Assembly (NCBI RefSeq): GCF_014640255.1
Contig: NZ_BMGP01000006.1
Coordinates: forward strand, 310,001-374,000
DNA length: 64,000 bases
Source of the DNA: Subtercola lobariae
Lineage (GTDB): Bacteria; Actinomycetota; Actinomycetes; Actinomycetales; Microbacteriaceae
Reading direction: 5' to 3'
The position numbers and the translations under genes were made by a program. Positions 34,091-42,572 of this stretch are shown piece after piece. How positions within the stretch are numbered: the first letter of the stretch is position 1; each line of letters begins with the position of its first letter. The notes under the pieces were generated by a model. The model did not search any database. It was given only the letters and a program-made list of their open reading frames with translations, and had not been told where the DNA came from.

Positions 34091-35260
34091 TCACGCACCC
34101 CACGACGACTGCGTGCCACCGACGCGGGTCTCGGCGATCTGCTGCTGGTAGCCCGAGGCTGCGTAGGCGGCCATCGGGTCGGCGGGAAGCCCGCGAGATT
34201 CGCGCCACTCGGCGAGATCAGGGCGAACGTCGGTGTAGAACGCATCCATCAGCACGCCGTTCGCGCCGAGCACGTCTTCGGCGTTCTGCGCGGCTTCGAG
34301 CGCGGTGGTGTCGACGCTGAGAGCGCGCGCCGTCATCTCTTGCACGTTCAGCACCGAGCGAATCTGGCCCGGAATCTTGTCTTCGACGTTGTGGCACTGG
34401 TCGAGCATGAACGCCACCGGCGACGAGGAGCCGTAACCACCACCGCGTACCACCTCGAACAGAATACGAAAGAGCTGAAACGGGTCGGCCGCCCCCACGA
34501 TGAGGTCGTCGTCGGCATAGAAGCGTGAGTTGAAGTCGAACGAACCGAGCTTGCCGAGGCGCAGCAATTGCATCACGATGAACTCGATGTTCGTGCCGGG
34601 AGCATGGTGACCGGTGTCGAGGCACACCATTGCGCGGTCGCCGAGCGCCGCGACCTGGGCGTACGAGGTGCCCCAATCAGGAACATCCGTGTGGTAAAAA
34701 GCCGGCTCGAAGAACTTGTATTCGAGCACCAGACGCTGCTCGGCGCCGAGCCGGTCGTAGATCTTCTGCAGCGAGTCGGCGAGACGGTCTTGGCGACCAC
34801 GCAGGTCGCCCTGGCCGGGGTAGTTGGTGCCGTCGGCGAGCCAGATCTTCAGGTCGGCCGAACCCGTAGCGTGCATCACCTCGATGCACTCGAAGTGGTG
34901 GTCGATGGCCTTCTGGCGAATGCCCGCATCGATGTGGGTCAGGCTGCCGAACTTGTAGGCGTCGTCTTGAAACGTGTTCGAGTTGACCGTGCCGATGCTC
35001 ACGCCGAGGTCTGCGGCCGTCTGCTTTAGAGCGGCGTAATCGTCGACCTTGTCCCAGGGAATGTGCAGGGCGACCTTCGGCGAGAGGCCGGTCAGTTTGT
35101 TGACCTGGGCCGCGTCGGTCAGCTTTTCTTGGATGCTGCGGGGCGTGCCCGGGGTGCTGAAGACCTTGAAGCGGGTGCCCGAGTTGCCGAACGCCCACGA
35201 CGGCAATTCGATGACCTGAGACTCGAGCTGGCTGAGTACGGTGGGGCTGAGGGTGTTCAT
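34091..35260 (-). CDS. rhaI: L-rhamnose isomerase (RhaI type)
   Basis: 389 residues; ATG 35260 with AAGGAAC upstream. The sequence follows the Pseudomonas stutzeri-type rhamnose isomerase (xylose-isomerase-like TIM barrel): ALHIPWDKVDDY, HFECIEVMHATGSADLKIWLADGTNYPGQ, LEYKFFEPAFYHTDVPDWG (metal-ligand Glu/Asp) and CLDTGHHAPGTNIEFIV, DFNSRFYADDD (His/Asp ligands). It converts L-rhamnose to L-rhamnulose and starts the rhaI-rhaD-rhaB operon. Two LacI-type palindromes lie in the divergent region before it, so it belongs to the same regulon. Confidence 0.93.
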   Translation of the reverse strand: MNTLSPTVLSQLESQVIELPSWAFGNSGTRFKVFSTPGTPRSIQEKLTDAAQVNKLTGLSPKVALHIPWDKVDDYAALKQTAADLGVSIGTVNSNTFQDDAYKFGSLTHIDAGIRQKAIDHHFECIEVMHATGSADLKIWLADGTNYPGQGDLRGRQDRLADSLQKIYDRLGAEQRLVLEYKFFEPAFYHTDVPDWGTSYAQVAALGDRAMVCLDTGHHAPGTNIEFIVMQLLRLGKLGSFDFNSRFYADDDLIVGAADPFQLFRILFEVVRGGGYGSSSPVAFMLDQCHNVEDKIPGQIRSVLNVQEMTARALSVDTTALEAAQNAEDVLGANGVLMDAFYTDVRPDLAEWRESRGLPADPMAAYAASGYQQQIAETRVGGTQSSWGA

Positions 35261-35317
35261 GAAGGCGTTCCTTTTCTCGCCGCCGTGAAGCGGGCACATC
35301 TCCTGTCTACCACATTT

Positions 35318-35329
35318 AAAACGTTTCAT
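35318..35329. promoter_or_regulatory. LacI-type operator (variant) before rhaI
   Basis: TAAAACGTTTCA, with the symmetric core AAACGTTT. It lies 58 bases before the rhaI ATG, within the divergent rhaI/lacI region, where a minus-strand promoter is expected. Confidence 0.6.
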
Positions 35330-35372
35330 AAAGCGCCAGAATACGAATTCAGGCAACGTGGTGCGATGGATA

Positions 35373-35384
35373 TGAAACGAATCA
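35373..35384. promoter_or_regulatory. LacI-type operator (variant) between rhaI and lacI
   Basis: TGAAACGAATCA, one base from the consensus TGAAACGTATCA. Its centre is 55 bp from the other rhaI operator, the same spacing (54-55 bp) as at the 5.7-kb divergent promoter, which suggests a shared looping geometry. Confidence 0.6.
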
Positions 35385-35462
35385 ATTTGCGATCATGCAG
35401 ACGTAGCCTCCCGCGCACTACATTGATGAAGAGCACACGAGAGCGACAGGAGGCGAGCACAG

Positions 35463-36473
35463 ATGGCAGCAGTGAGCGTTCGCGACGTCGCCGCCCTCGC
35501 CGGTGTCTCACTCGGCACCGTCTCCAACGTGCTCAACACCCCCGATCGCGTCTCTCCGGCGACCCAGAAACGCGTTCTCGACGCCATCGAGAAACTCGGA
35601 TTCGTGCGCAACGACGCTGCCCGTCAATTGCGAGCCGGCCGCAGTCGCAGCATCGGGCTCGTCGTTCTCGACATCGGCAACCCGTTCTTCACCGACCTCG
35701 CCGAGGGTGCAGAAGACCGTGCCGCCGAAGCAGGCTTCGCTCTGCTGCTCGGCAACAGTCACGGCACGGCCGCCCGAGAAACCCGCCACCTCGAACTCTT
35801 CGAAGAGCAACGTGTGCGCGGCATGCTCATTTCGCCGGTGGGCGAGATCGAACCTCAGTTGGCGCGGTTGCGTTCGCGGGGCATCCCGAGCGTGCTCGTC
35901 GACCGGTCGATTGCCGACCAATCGTTCTCGTCGGTGTCGGTCGATGACGTTGCGGGCGGGATGCTCGCGGTCAACCATTTGCTCGACGTCGGCCGGCGTC
36001 GCATCGCTTTTGTGGGCGGCCCCACCCGCATCCATCAGGTCTCAGACCGGCTCGAAGGCGCGAGTCGCGCAATCTCGGCGGTTACCGGAGCAACCCTCGA
36101 AGTTCTGAGTACCGAAGCTCTCACCGTGCTCGAAGGCCGTCGCATCGGCGCGGCACTGGTCGACCGGCCCCCCGCCGTGCGCCCCGACGCCGTGTTCGCG
36201 GCGAACGACCTGCTCGCCACCGGACTCTTACAGGCGCTCACGATGCTGAACGGCGTGCGGGTGCCTGACGACATCGCCCTCGTCGGTTACGACGACATCG
36301 CTTTCGCGTCGACCGCCGTCGTTGCGCTCACTTCCATTCGGCAGCCGAGTGCCCTGCTCGGCCGCACCGCCGTCGAACTGCTGCTCGCCGAATCGGAGGC
36401 CGCCGAGGGCCACGAGCCGCGCCAGGTGGTCTTCACGCCCGAGCTCGTGGTGCGCGAATCGACGGCGCCGTAA
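35463..36473 (+). CDS. LacI-family transcriptional regulator (second)
   Basis: 336 residues, the normal LacI length. HTH VSVRDVAALAGVSLGTVSNVLNTPDRV at 4-30, hinge, then effector domain (IGLVVLDIGNPFFTDL; VFAANDLLATGLL; LVGYDDIAFAS). It is about 55-60% identical by eye to the regulator at 22287, with the same VSNVLN recognition helix, so both probably read the same TGAAACGTATCA-type site. Divergent from rhaI, whose operators it would bind first; it is the likely rhamnose-catabolism repressor. Confidence 0.9.
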   Translation: MAAVSVRDVAALAGVSLGTVSNVLNTPDRVSPATQKRVLDAIEKLGFVRNDAARQLRAGRSRSIGLVVLDIGNPFFTDLAEGAEDRAAEAGFALLLGNSHGTAARETRHLELFEEQRVRGMLISPVGEIEPQLARLRSRGIPSVLVDRSIADQSFSSVSVDDVAGGMLAVNHLLDVGRRRIAFVGGPTRIHQVSDRLEGASRAISAVTGATLEVLSTEALTVLEGRRIGAALVDRPPAVRPDAVFAANDLLATGLLQALTMLNGVRVPDDIALVGYDDIAFASTAVVALTSIRQPSALLGRTAVELLLAESEAAEGHEPRQVVFTPELVVRESTAP

Positions 36474-36482
36474 GTCGCTTCG

Positions 36483-36526
36483 CAGTCGCGCGGCAGTCGC
36501 GCGGCAGTCGCGCGGCAGTCGCGGGG
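36483..36526. repeat. Four 11-bp tandem repeats
   Basis: CAGTCGCGCGG at 36483, 36494, 36505 and (last base pair changed) 36516. A looser 24-bp duplication (GCCGCTTCRTAGTCGCAGG) follows to 36570. All lie in the gap after the lacI gene. Confidence 0.9.
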
Positions 36527-36573
36527 CAGCCGCTTCGTAGTCGCAGGTAGGCCGCTTCATAGTCGCAGGCCAA

Positions 36574-36620
36574 CCGTTTCAGGGCACCGTCCCAGCCACA
36601 TCGCAACCCGCCTGAAACGG
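36574..36620. terminator. Inverted repeat after the second lacI gene
   Basis: CCGTTTCAGG (36574-36583) and CCTGAAACGG (36611-36620) are perfect inverted copies with a 27-base loop. It could end the lacI transcript. The half-sites also contain GAAACG, but the 27-base gap argues against a single LacI operator. Confidence 0.45.
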
Positions 36621-36668
36621 CAGCACACCAGAAACACCCCGGCAACACGTCGGCGCTAGGCTCGCACC

Positions 36669-38564
36669 ATGGTTGACCTGTTCGCCGGCTATGGCGCCAC
36701 CCTTTTGCCCCGAAAGCCCATCAAAGGGCCGGCCGCCTATGACGAGATGTTTCCCGAGCCCGACTCGTCGTCACCGGTAGAGGCGCGCGCCGCCTACAAA
36801 GACATATACAACGCACTGGCCCGTATGACCCAAGAAGAACTGCGCGGGCGAACGGATGCTCTGGCCAGTTCGTACCTCGCACAGGGCGTCACCTTCGACT
36901 TCGCGGGCGAAGAGCGCCCCTTTCCGCTCGACGCGGTTCCTCGCGTCATCGAGCAGAAGGAGTGGGTGGGCGTCGAGAAGGGCATCAAGCAGCGCGTTCT
37001 CGCTCTCGAGGCTTTTCTCGCCGACATCTACGGCTCGCAGAACGCCATTCGCGACGGCGTGATTCCGGCCGGTCTCGTCAGCTCGTCGAGCCACTTCCAC
37101 CGCGAAGCCGCAGGAATCGTGAGCGCCAACGGCGTGCGCATTCAGGTCTCGGGCATCGACCTCATTCGCGACGAGAAGGGCGGCTGGCGCGTTCTCGAAG
37201 ACAACGTGCGCGTGCCGTCGGGCGTGAGTTACGTCATCTCGAACCGCCGAGTCATGGCCCAGACCTTGCCCGAGCTCTTCGTCTCCATGCGGGTGCGCCC
37301 GGTCGGCGACTACCCGAACAAACTCCTGCAGGCGCTGCGAGCCGCCGCGCCCGAGGGAGTCGAAGACCCGAACGTGGTCGTTCTGACCCCCGGCGTCTAC
37401 AACTCGGCGTACTTCGAGCACACCCTGCTCGCGCGATTGATGGGCATCGAGCTCGTCGAGGGCCGCGACCTATTCTGCTCCGGCGGACGGGTATGGATGC
37501 GCACGACGGCCGGGCCGACGCGCGTCGACGTGATCTACCGCCGCGTCGATGACGAGTTTCTCGATCCGTTGCAATTCAGGGCCGATTCGATGCTGGGTTC
37601 GCCGGGCATCCTGCTCGCCGCCCGGCTCGGCAACGTCACCATTGCGAACGCGGTCGGAAACGGGGTGGCCGACGACAAGCTCGTCTACACCTATCTGCCC
37701 GACCTGATCAGGTATTACCTCGGTGAAGAGCCGTTGATCGCAAACGTCGACACCTGGCGGCTCGAAGACCCCGGAGCACTCGAAGAGGTGCTTGACCGCC
37801 TCGACGAACTCGTGGTCAAACCCGTCGACGGCTCGGGCGGCAAGGGACTCGTCGTGGGGCCGGCCGCCTCGCCGAAAGAGCTCGAAGCCCTGCGAAAACG
37901 GCTGATCAAAGACCCGAGGGGGTGGATAGCGCAGCCGGTGATACAGCTGTCGACCATCCCGACCCTCGTTGAAGACGGTATGCGCCCGCGGCACGCCGAC
38001 CTGCGGCCGTTCGCCGTGAACGACGGCAAAGACGTGTGGGTGCTGCCCGGCGGCCTCACCCGCGTGGCGCTGCCCGAGGGTGAGCTCGTGGTCAACTCGT
38101 CGCAGGGCGGCGGGTCGAAAGACACCTGGGTGGTGGGCTTCGCGGGCGGATTCTCGCCGGTCGACGGCACCGCGGTCATCGCGCAGAACATTCAGGGCCT
38201 CGTCGCCGATCAGGCCGCCAATACGCAAGCCATTCCGATCGTGGGCAAACACGCTCCCGACCATTCGCCCTACGACAAGCCGCGCTCACACCAAGACCAG
38301 CAAGAGCAGCAGCAGCAACAGCTCGCGGCAGCACCCCCCGCCCTCGCACGGCGCTCCGCCGGGCATCCGGATGCCCGCGGCCGCCTCCCACGCCCGCCAC
38401 TCACCCTCGGCGAACCCCTCGCGACCCCCTCCGCGGGCGACCGCGACCTCTCCACACGAGAGCGCGAGGTTTGCGGACGAGCGCGACCGCCGCGGCCATC
38501 GCGCTCGTCCGCAAACGTCGCACCCGCCGCCGCAGCCACCGAAGGCGAGGCGGGCGCATGCTGA
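36669..38564 (+). CDS. Circularly permuted ATP-grasp type 2 protein
   Basis: 631 residues. The body matches the CP_ATPgrasp_1/2 family (formerly DUF404/DUF407): YDEMFPEPD, QRVLALEAFLADIYG, DLIRDEKGGWRVLEDNVRVPSGVSYV, then KPVDGSGGKGLVVGP (ATP loop) and LRPFAVNDGKDVWVLPGGLTRVAL. The partner genes that follow (alpha-E and transglutaminase) are the standard set, thought to make or attach a peptide-like product, function unproven. After about residue 530 comes a Gln-rich and then Pro/Arg/Ala tail of about 95 residues that contains an 18-bp hairpin in the DNA. That tail is not part of the family. Confidence 0.85.
   Translation: MVDLFAGYGATLLPRKPIKGPAAYDEMFPEPDSSSPVEARAAYKDIYNALARMTQEELRGRTDALASSYLAQGVTFDFAGEERPFPLDAVPRVIEQKEWVGVEKGIKQRVLALEAFLADIYGSQNAIRDGVIPAGLVSSSSHFHREAAGIVSANGVRIQVSGIDLIRDEKGGWRVLEDNVRVPSGVSYVISNRRVMAQTLPELFVSMRVRPVGDYPNKLLQALRAAAPEGVEDPNVVVLTPGVYNSAYFEHTLLARLMGIELVEGRDLFCSGGRVWMRTTAGPTRVDVIYRRVDDEFLDPLQFRADSMLGSPGILLAARLGNVTIANAVGNGVADDKLVYTYLPDLIRYYLGEEPLIANVDTWRLEDPGALEEVLDRLDELVVKPVDGSGGKGLVVGPAASPKELEALRKRLIKDPRGWIAQPVIQLSTIPTLVEDGMRPRHADLRPFAVNDGKDVWVLPGGLTRVALPEGELVVNSSQGGGSKDTWVVGFAGGFSPVDGTAVIAQNIQGLVADQAANTQAIPIVGKHAPDHSPYDKPRSHQDQQEQQQQQLAAAPPALARRSAGHPDARGRLPRPPLTLGEPLATPSAGDRDLSTREREVCGRARPPRPSRSSANVAPAAAATEGEAGAC
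38469..38516. repeat. Perfect 18-bp inverted repeat inside the ATP-grasp tail
   Basis: GTTTGCGGACGAGCGCGA (38469-38486) and its exact complement (38499-38516) enclose a 12-base loop. It lies in the low-complexity 3' tail of the ATP-grasp frame, 42 bases before the alpha-E start codon. It may be a dispersed hairpin element that the frame reads through, or an mRNA processing signal. Confidence 0.85.
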
Positions 38565-39490
38565 GCCGCATCGCAGAGTCGCTGTTCTGGATCGGGCGCT
38601 ACATCGAGCGCAGCGACGGCACCGCGCGCATTCTCGACGTGCACCTTCAGCTGCTGCTCGAAGATCCGTGGATCGAAGAGAACCTCGCCTGCCGGAGCTT
38701 GCTCGCCGTAATGGGCAGCGAGATACCGCCGGATGATCACGAATTAACCCGTGCCGACGTTCTCGACATCTTGGCGGTCGATCGCACGCAACCCGCATCT
38801 ATCGCCTATTCGCTCGGCGCCGCTCGCGAAAACGCCAGGCGCGCTCGCGAGATCGTCTCGACCGAGCTCTGGGAGTGCCTCAACACGACCCGCGCCCGCA
38901 TGCCTCGCCGCGTTTCCGTCGAGAAGACGCACGAGTTCTTCGCGTGGGTCAGGGAGCGCTCGGCCCTCGCGGTGGGCATTCAAGAGGCCGCGGCATCCCG
39001 TGACGAAGCGTGGCACTTCTTCACGCTCGGCAGGTCGCTCGAGCGGGCCGACATGACCGCGCGGTTGCTCGCAACCCGCAGCCTCACCGAGGCTAGCGGG
39101 CCCTCGTGGACCACCATCTTGCGTTCCTGCGGAGCCTACGAGTCCTACCTGCGCACCTACCGCGGCGTGCCCTCCGCACGCAACGCCGCAGAGTTCTTGC
39201 TGCTCGACCGTCTCTTTCCGCGTTCCATTCTCTTCTCGGTGACCCGTGCCGAGCAGAGCCTGCACGACATCGAACCCCGAAACACCCGGCTCGCGGTCAC
39301 CGACCAGGCGCAGCGCCTGCTCGGCCAGATTCGCAGCCAACTGGAGTACCGACCCATCATGGACATACTGCACGACCTGCCGCACCAGATGGATCTCGTT
39401 CAAGAGGCCACCAGCGAGGCATCCGAAGCCATACGGCAGCGCTACTTTCCCACGAACACCGCGCCGAGCTGGGTGGGTGAGCACGTATGA
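38558..39490 (+). CDS. Alpha-E domain protein (DUF403)
   Basis: 310 residues; ATG 38558 overlaps the ATP-grasp stop by 7 bp. The start MLSRIAESLFWIGRYIERSDGTARILDVH is the hallmark of the alpha-E family; the whole protein is helical (RERSALAVGIQEAAASRDEAWHFFTLGRSLERADMTARLL in the middle). It always travels with the ATP-grasp and transglutaminase genes and is probably their partner; the biochemical role is not known. Ends with a 4-bp overlap to the next gene. Confidence 0.88.
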   Translation: MLSRIAESLFWIGRYIERSDGTARILDVHLQLLLEDPWIEENLACRSLLAVMGSEIPPDDHELTRADVLDILAVDRTQPASIAYSLGAARENARRAREIVSTELWECLNTTRARMPRRVSVEKTHEFFAWVRERSALAVGIQEAAASRDEAWHFFTLGRSLERADMTARLLATRSLTEASGPSWTTILRSCGAYESYLRTYRGVPSARNAAEFLLLDRLFPRSILFSVTRAEQSLHDIEPRNTRLAVTDQAQRLLGQIRSQLEYRPIMDILHDLPHQMDLVQEATSEASEAIRQRYFPTNTAPSWVGEHV

Positions 39491-40332
39491 CCCGCCTGCG
39501 CATCAAACACGTCACCGGTTACCGCTACGAAGGCGAGGTCGCCGCGTCATACAACGAGGCACGGATGCTCCCCGTGACCTCTGAGGGGCAATTCGTACTC
39601 TTCTCGAACCTCGACATATCGCCCATTTCGTCGAACCACTCGTACGTCGATTACTGGGGAACGCGCGTTTCGTCGTTCGAGGTGCTGACTCCGCATCAGG
39701 AGTTGTCACTCACGGCGAACTCGTTGATCGAGGTGCGGCCGCGCGAGCATCCATCGCACCAACTGTCGTGGGATGACCTGGCCGACGCCTCGGCGAAAAT
39801 CACCTCGACGGTCGAGCAGATCAAGCAGACAAAGCTCACCGACCCGCCGGCCGAGGTGGCCGCGCTCGCGGCCGAGATCGCGAACGGCTTCAACGACCCG
39901 TGCGAGGCCGCGCTCGAGATCTGCACTGAGATCGGGCGGCAGGTGGAGTACATGACCGGCGTCACCGGGGTGCACACCAATGCCCGCGAGGCGTGGGTGG
40001 AGAAGAAGGGTGTGTGCCAAGACATCACGCACATCGCGCTCGGGGCCTTACGTTCGGTCGGAATTCCGGCGCGTTACGTGTCGGGGTATCTGCACCCGAA
40101 GCCCTCGGCGCCAATCGGCGAGACCGTGACGGGCGAGTCGCACGCGTGGGTGGAGTGGTTCTGCGGCGAATGGCGCGGGTTCGACCCCACCAACCAGATT
40201 GACATCGGTGACAGGCACGTGACCGTGGGTCGCGGGCGAGACTACAACGACGTGGCACCGTTGCGCGGCGTCTACGCGGGCCCCTTCGGCTCGCGCCTGT
40301 TCGTGAAGGTGGAGATCACCCGCGAGGCGTGA
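39487..40332 (+). CDS. Transglutaminase-like cysteine peptidase family protein
   Basis: 281 residues. N-terminal Bact_transglu_N domain (RIKHVTGYRYEGEVAASYNEARMLP) and C-terminal transglutaminase core with the triad Cys in KKGVCQDITHIALGALRSVGIPARYVSGYL, His in ESHAWVEWF and Asp in FDPTNQ. No signal peptide. Third gene of the ATP-grasp/alpha-E/transglutaminase set (ATGA overlap), where it may cleave or transfer an amide bond in the product made by the ATP-grasp ligase. Known family, unproven reaction. Confidence 0.88.
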   Translation: MTRLRIKHVTGYRYEGEVAASYNEARMLPVTSEGQFVLFSNLDISPISSNHSYVDYWGTRVSSFEVLTPHQELSLTANSLIEVRPREHPSHQLSWDDLADASAKITSTVEQIKQTKLTDPPAEVAALAAEIANGFNDPCEAALEICTEIGRQVEYMTGVTGVHTNAREAWVEKKGVCQDITHIALGALRSVGIPARYVSGYLHPKPSAPIGETVTGESHAWVEWFCGEWRGFDPTNQIDIGDRHVTVGRGRDYNDVAPLRGVYAGPFGSRLFVKVEITREA

Positions 40333-40435
40333 TCTGCTGTCGGCTCCCGCGCGCGCGAGAGGCGTGACTCGTCTTTAGCCACGCCGGTTCGACGCCCTGT
40401 GAGCCTCGCTCAGGTGCGTGAGGCATGATGGGTGG

Positions 40436-41293
40436 GTGCCAACATTCATCGATGAATCGGGCGTCTCGATCACCTACTACGTGTGGGCGATCGACCGGCC
40501 TCGCGGCATCGTGCAGATTTCGCACGGCCTCGGCGAGCACGCCACGAGGTATGTTCAGGTCGCTCGCGAGCTGAATGACGCGGGTTACAGCGTCTACGCG
40601 AACGACCACCGCGGTCACGGGCAGACCGGCCTCGATCAGTACGGCGGCGACCACAGCCAGCTCGGCAAGCTCGGCCCGGGCGGCCTGCGGGCCACTGAAG
40701 CGAGCATTCGGCAATTCAGCACCCTGATCCGGTCGAAGAACCCCGGAATGCCGATCGTTCTGCTCGGCCACAGTTGGGGTTCACTGATGGCGCAGAAAGT
40801 CATCAATCGATCATCCGCAGGTTACGCCGGTGCAGTACTCTCGGGCACCGCCTATCGCATGCCAGGCTCGATGGATGGCGGTGACCTCAGTCGCAAGCAC
40901 CGCCCCGCCGACGGCTCCGGCCATGGCTACGAATGGCTGAGCCGCGACCTCGACGTTCAGCAGGCGGCCGTCGACGATGAGCTGATGTTCGAGGCGAAGG
41001 TGCTGAAGCTCTTCGGAGTGCGCGACGGGCTACGACTCTACGGCCGGCCCGCTGCCTCGTTCGCCACCGACCTTCCCCTTCTGATTCTGGCGGGTTCTGA
41101 TGACATTCTCGGCGGTGAAAAGAGCGTGCTCAAGCTCGCCGACGCATACCGCAAGGCTCAACTGCACGACGTCACGGTGAAGATCTACCCGGATGCTCGG
41201 CACGAGGTTCTGCTCGAAACGAACCGTGACGAGGTGGTGGCCGACCTCATCGCCTGGCTCGATCACCGCCTGGTGCTGCCCACCTCCCGCTGA
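40436..41293 (+). CDS. Alpha/beta hydrolase, monoacylglycerol-lipase type
   Basis: 285 residues from GTG 40436; in-frame GTG 40418 is an alternative. ISHGLGEHATRY, NDHRGHGQT, the nucleophile elbow LLGHSWGSLMAQ, Asp in ILAGSDDILGG and His in YPDARHEVLLET follow the S33 / monoglyceride lipase family. No signal peptide, so intracellular; likely splits monoacylglycerols or similar esters. Flanked by the transglutaminase gene and a strong bidirectional hairpin. Confidence 0.85.
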   Translation: MPTFIDESGVSITYYVWAIDRPRGIVQISHGLGEHATRYVQVARELNDAGYSVYANDHRGHGQTGLDQYGGDHSQLGKLGPGGLRATEASIRQFSTLIRSKNPGMPIVLLGHSWGSLMAQKVINRSSAGYAGAVLSGTAYRMPGSMDGGDLSRKHRPADGSGHGYEWLSRDLDVQQAAVDDELMFEAKVLKLFGVRDGLRLYGRPAASFATDLPLLILAGSDDILGGEKSVLKLADAYRKAQLHDVTVKIYPDARHEVLLETNRDEVVADLIAWLDHRLVLPTSR

Positions 41294-41340
41294 CGCCCGC
41301 CGCCGCCCGCCCGCCCGCCGCCCCCGCGCTCAGCCGTTTC

Positions 41341-41382
41341 ACGCAAAGGCGCCTTATTCGCCCCCATAAGGTGCCTTTGCGT
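41341..41382. terminator. Strong 17-bp stem-loop
   Basis: ACGCAAAGGCGCCTTAT (41341-41357) pairs with ATAAGGTGCCTTTGCGT (41366-41382) with a single G-T mismatch and an 8-base loop. It lies 48 bases after the lipase stop. It probably ends lipase transcription before the lipoate ligase gene. Related in sequence to the element at 1488-1535. Confidence 0.75.
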
Positions 41383-41477
41383 CAATCGAAAGGGTGCCGT
41401 GCCTCGGTAGGCTCGAAACATGCACGCGCGCTGGAGTTATGGCGTCTGCGCCGAAGACAAGATGAATAGGTTCAACT

Positions 41478-42527
41478 ATGCACGGTGAATACAAGGTGCC
41501 CGGCGGCAAGCTCGTGGTGGTCGACCTCGAGGTGAAAGGCGGCAAGCTCGCAGACTTCCGGCTCGCGGGCGACTTCTTTCTCGAGCCCGACAGCGCGCTC
41601 GACGACATCAACGCGGCAGTGAACGGGCTCGCCGCTGACAGTGAGGCCGCTACCATCGCCGCCGCGATCAAGGCGGCGTTGCCGAAGGATGCCACGCTGC
41701 TGGGTTTTTCGGCCGAGGGCGTTGCGGTGGCCATCCGGCGCTCGCTTGCCAAGGCGACGAGTTGGCGCGATTACGACTGGCAGATCATCCACTCGAAGGC
41801 AGTCGCGCCTGTCATGCAGATGGCGCTCGACGAAGTGCTCGCGGTTGAGGTGGGGGAGGGGCGCCGGCAGCCGACACTGCGCATCTGGGAATGGGATTCG
41901 CCCGCCGTGGTCATCGGCAGCTTTCAGTCGTTGAAGAACGAGGTCGACCCCGAGAACGCGGCGAAGTACGGCTTCGACGTGGTTCGCCGGGTCAGCGGTG
42001 GTGGCGCCATGTTCATGGAGGCGGGGTCTGTTGTGACCTACTCGATCTACGCCCCCGCCGACCTCGTGCAGGGCCTGAGTTTCGCCGATTCGTACGCGTT
42101 TCTCGACGAGTGGGTGCTCGTGGCGCTGAAGTCGCTCGGAATCGACGCGACCTACGTGCCGCTGAACGACATCTCGAGCCCCACCGGCAAGATCGGCGGC
42201 GCCGCCCAGAAGCGCCTCGGCAACGGTGCGGTGCTGCACCACGTCACCATGAGCTACGACATCGACGGCGAGAAGATGGTGCAAGTGTTGCGCATCGGCC
42301 GCGAGAAGATGAGCGACAAGGGCACGAAGTCGGCCGCAAAGCGGGTCGACCCCCTGCGCAGCCAGACCGGTTTGACGCGCCAAGAGATCATCGAGCGCAT
42401 GATGGAGACCTTCACCACGCTCTACGGCGCCACCCCCGGCGACATCACCGCCGACGAATACGCGAAAGCCGAGCATCTGGTCGAAACCAAGTTCGGCACC
42501 CGCGAGTGGATCGAGCGCGTGCCCTAA
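41478..42527 (+). CDS. Lipoate-protein ligase A with LplB-like domain in front
   Basis: 349 residues. Residues 1-100 (MHGEYKVPGGKLVVVDLEVKGGKLADFRLAGDFFLEP) match the accessory domain that in E. coli LplA is C-terminal and in archaea is the separate LplB. Residues about 115-349 are the BPL/LplA catalytic core (MALDEVLA...PTLRIWEWDSPAVVIGSFQS, DVVRRVSGGGAMF, GKIGGAAQKR with the adenylate Lys). It charges lipoyl domains of 2-oxoacid dehydrogenases with scavenged lipoate. The domain order is reversed relative to E. coli, a fusion seen in other actinobacteria. Confidence 0.82.
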   Translation: MHGEYKVPGGKLVVVDLEVKGGKLADFRLAGDFFLEPDSALDDINAAVNGLAADSEAATIAAAIKAALPKDATLLGFSAEGVAVAIRRSLAKATSWRDYDWQIIHSKAVAPVMQMALDEVLAVEVGEGRRQPTLRIWEWDSPAVVIGSFQSLKNEVDPENAAKYGFDVVRRVSGGGAMFMEAGSVVTYSIYAPADLVQGLSFADSYAFLDEWVLVALKSLGIDATYVPLNDISSPTGKIGGAAQKRLGNGAVLHHVTMSYDIDGEKMVQVLRIGREKMSDKGTKSAAKRVDPLRSQTGLTRQEIIERMMETFTTLYGATPGDITADEYAKAEHLVETKFGTREWIERVP

Positions 42528-42572
42528 TCACGCCTGACCCGAATCGCGCCCGCCGACCTCCACCGGCCGTTC

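Noticed and set aside
36574-36620. Half-sites GAAACG/CGTTTC as a ninth LacI operator
   Set aside because: The halves are 27 bases apart and lie after a gene, so a terminator is the better reading.
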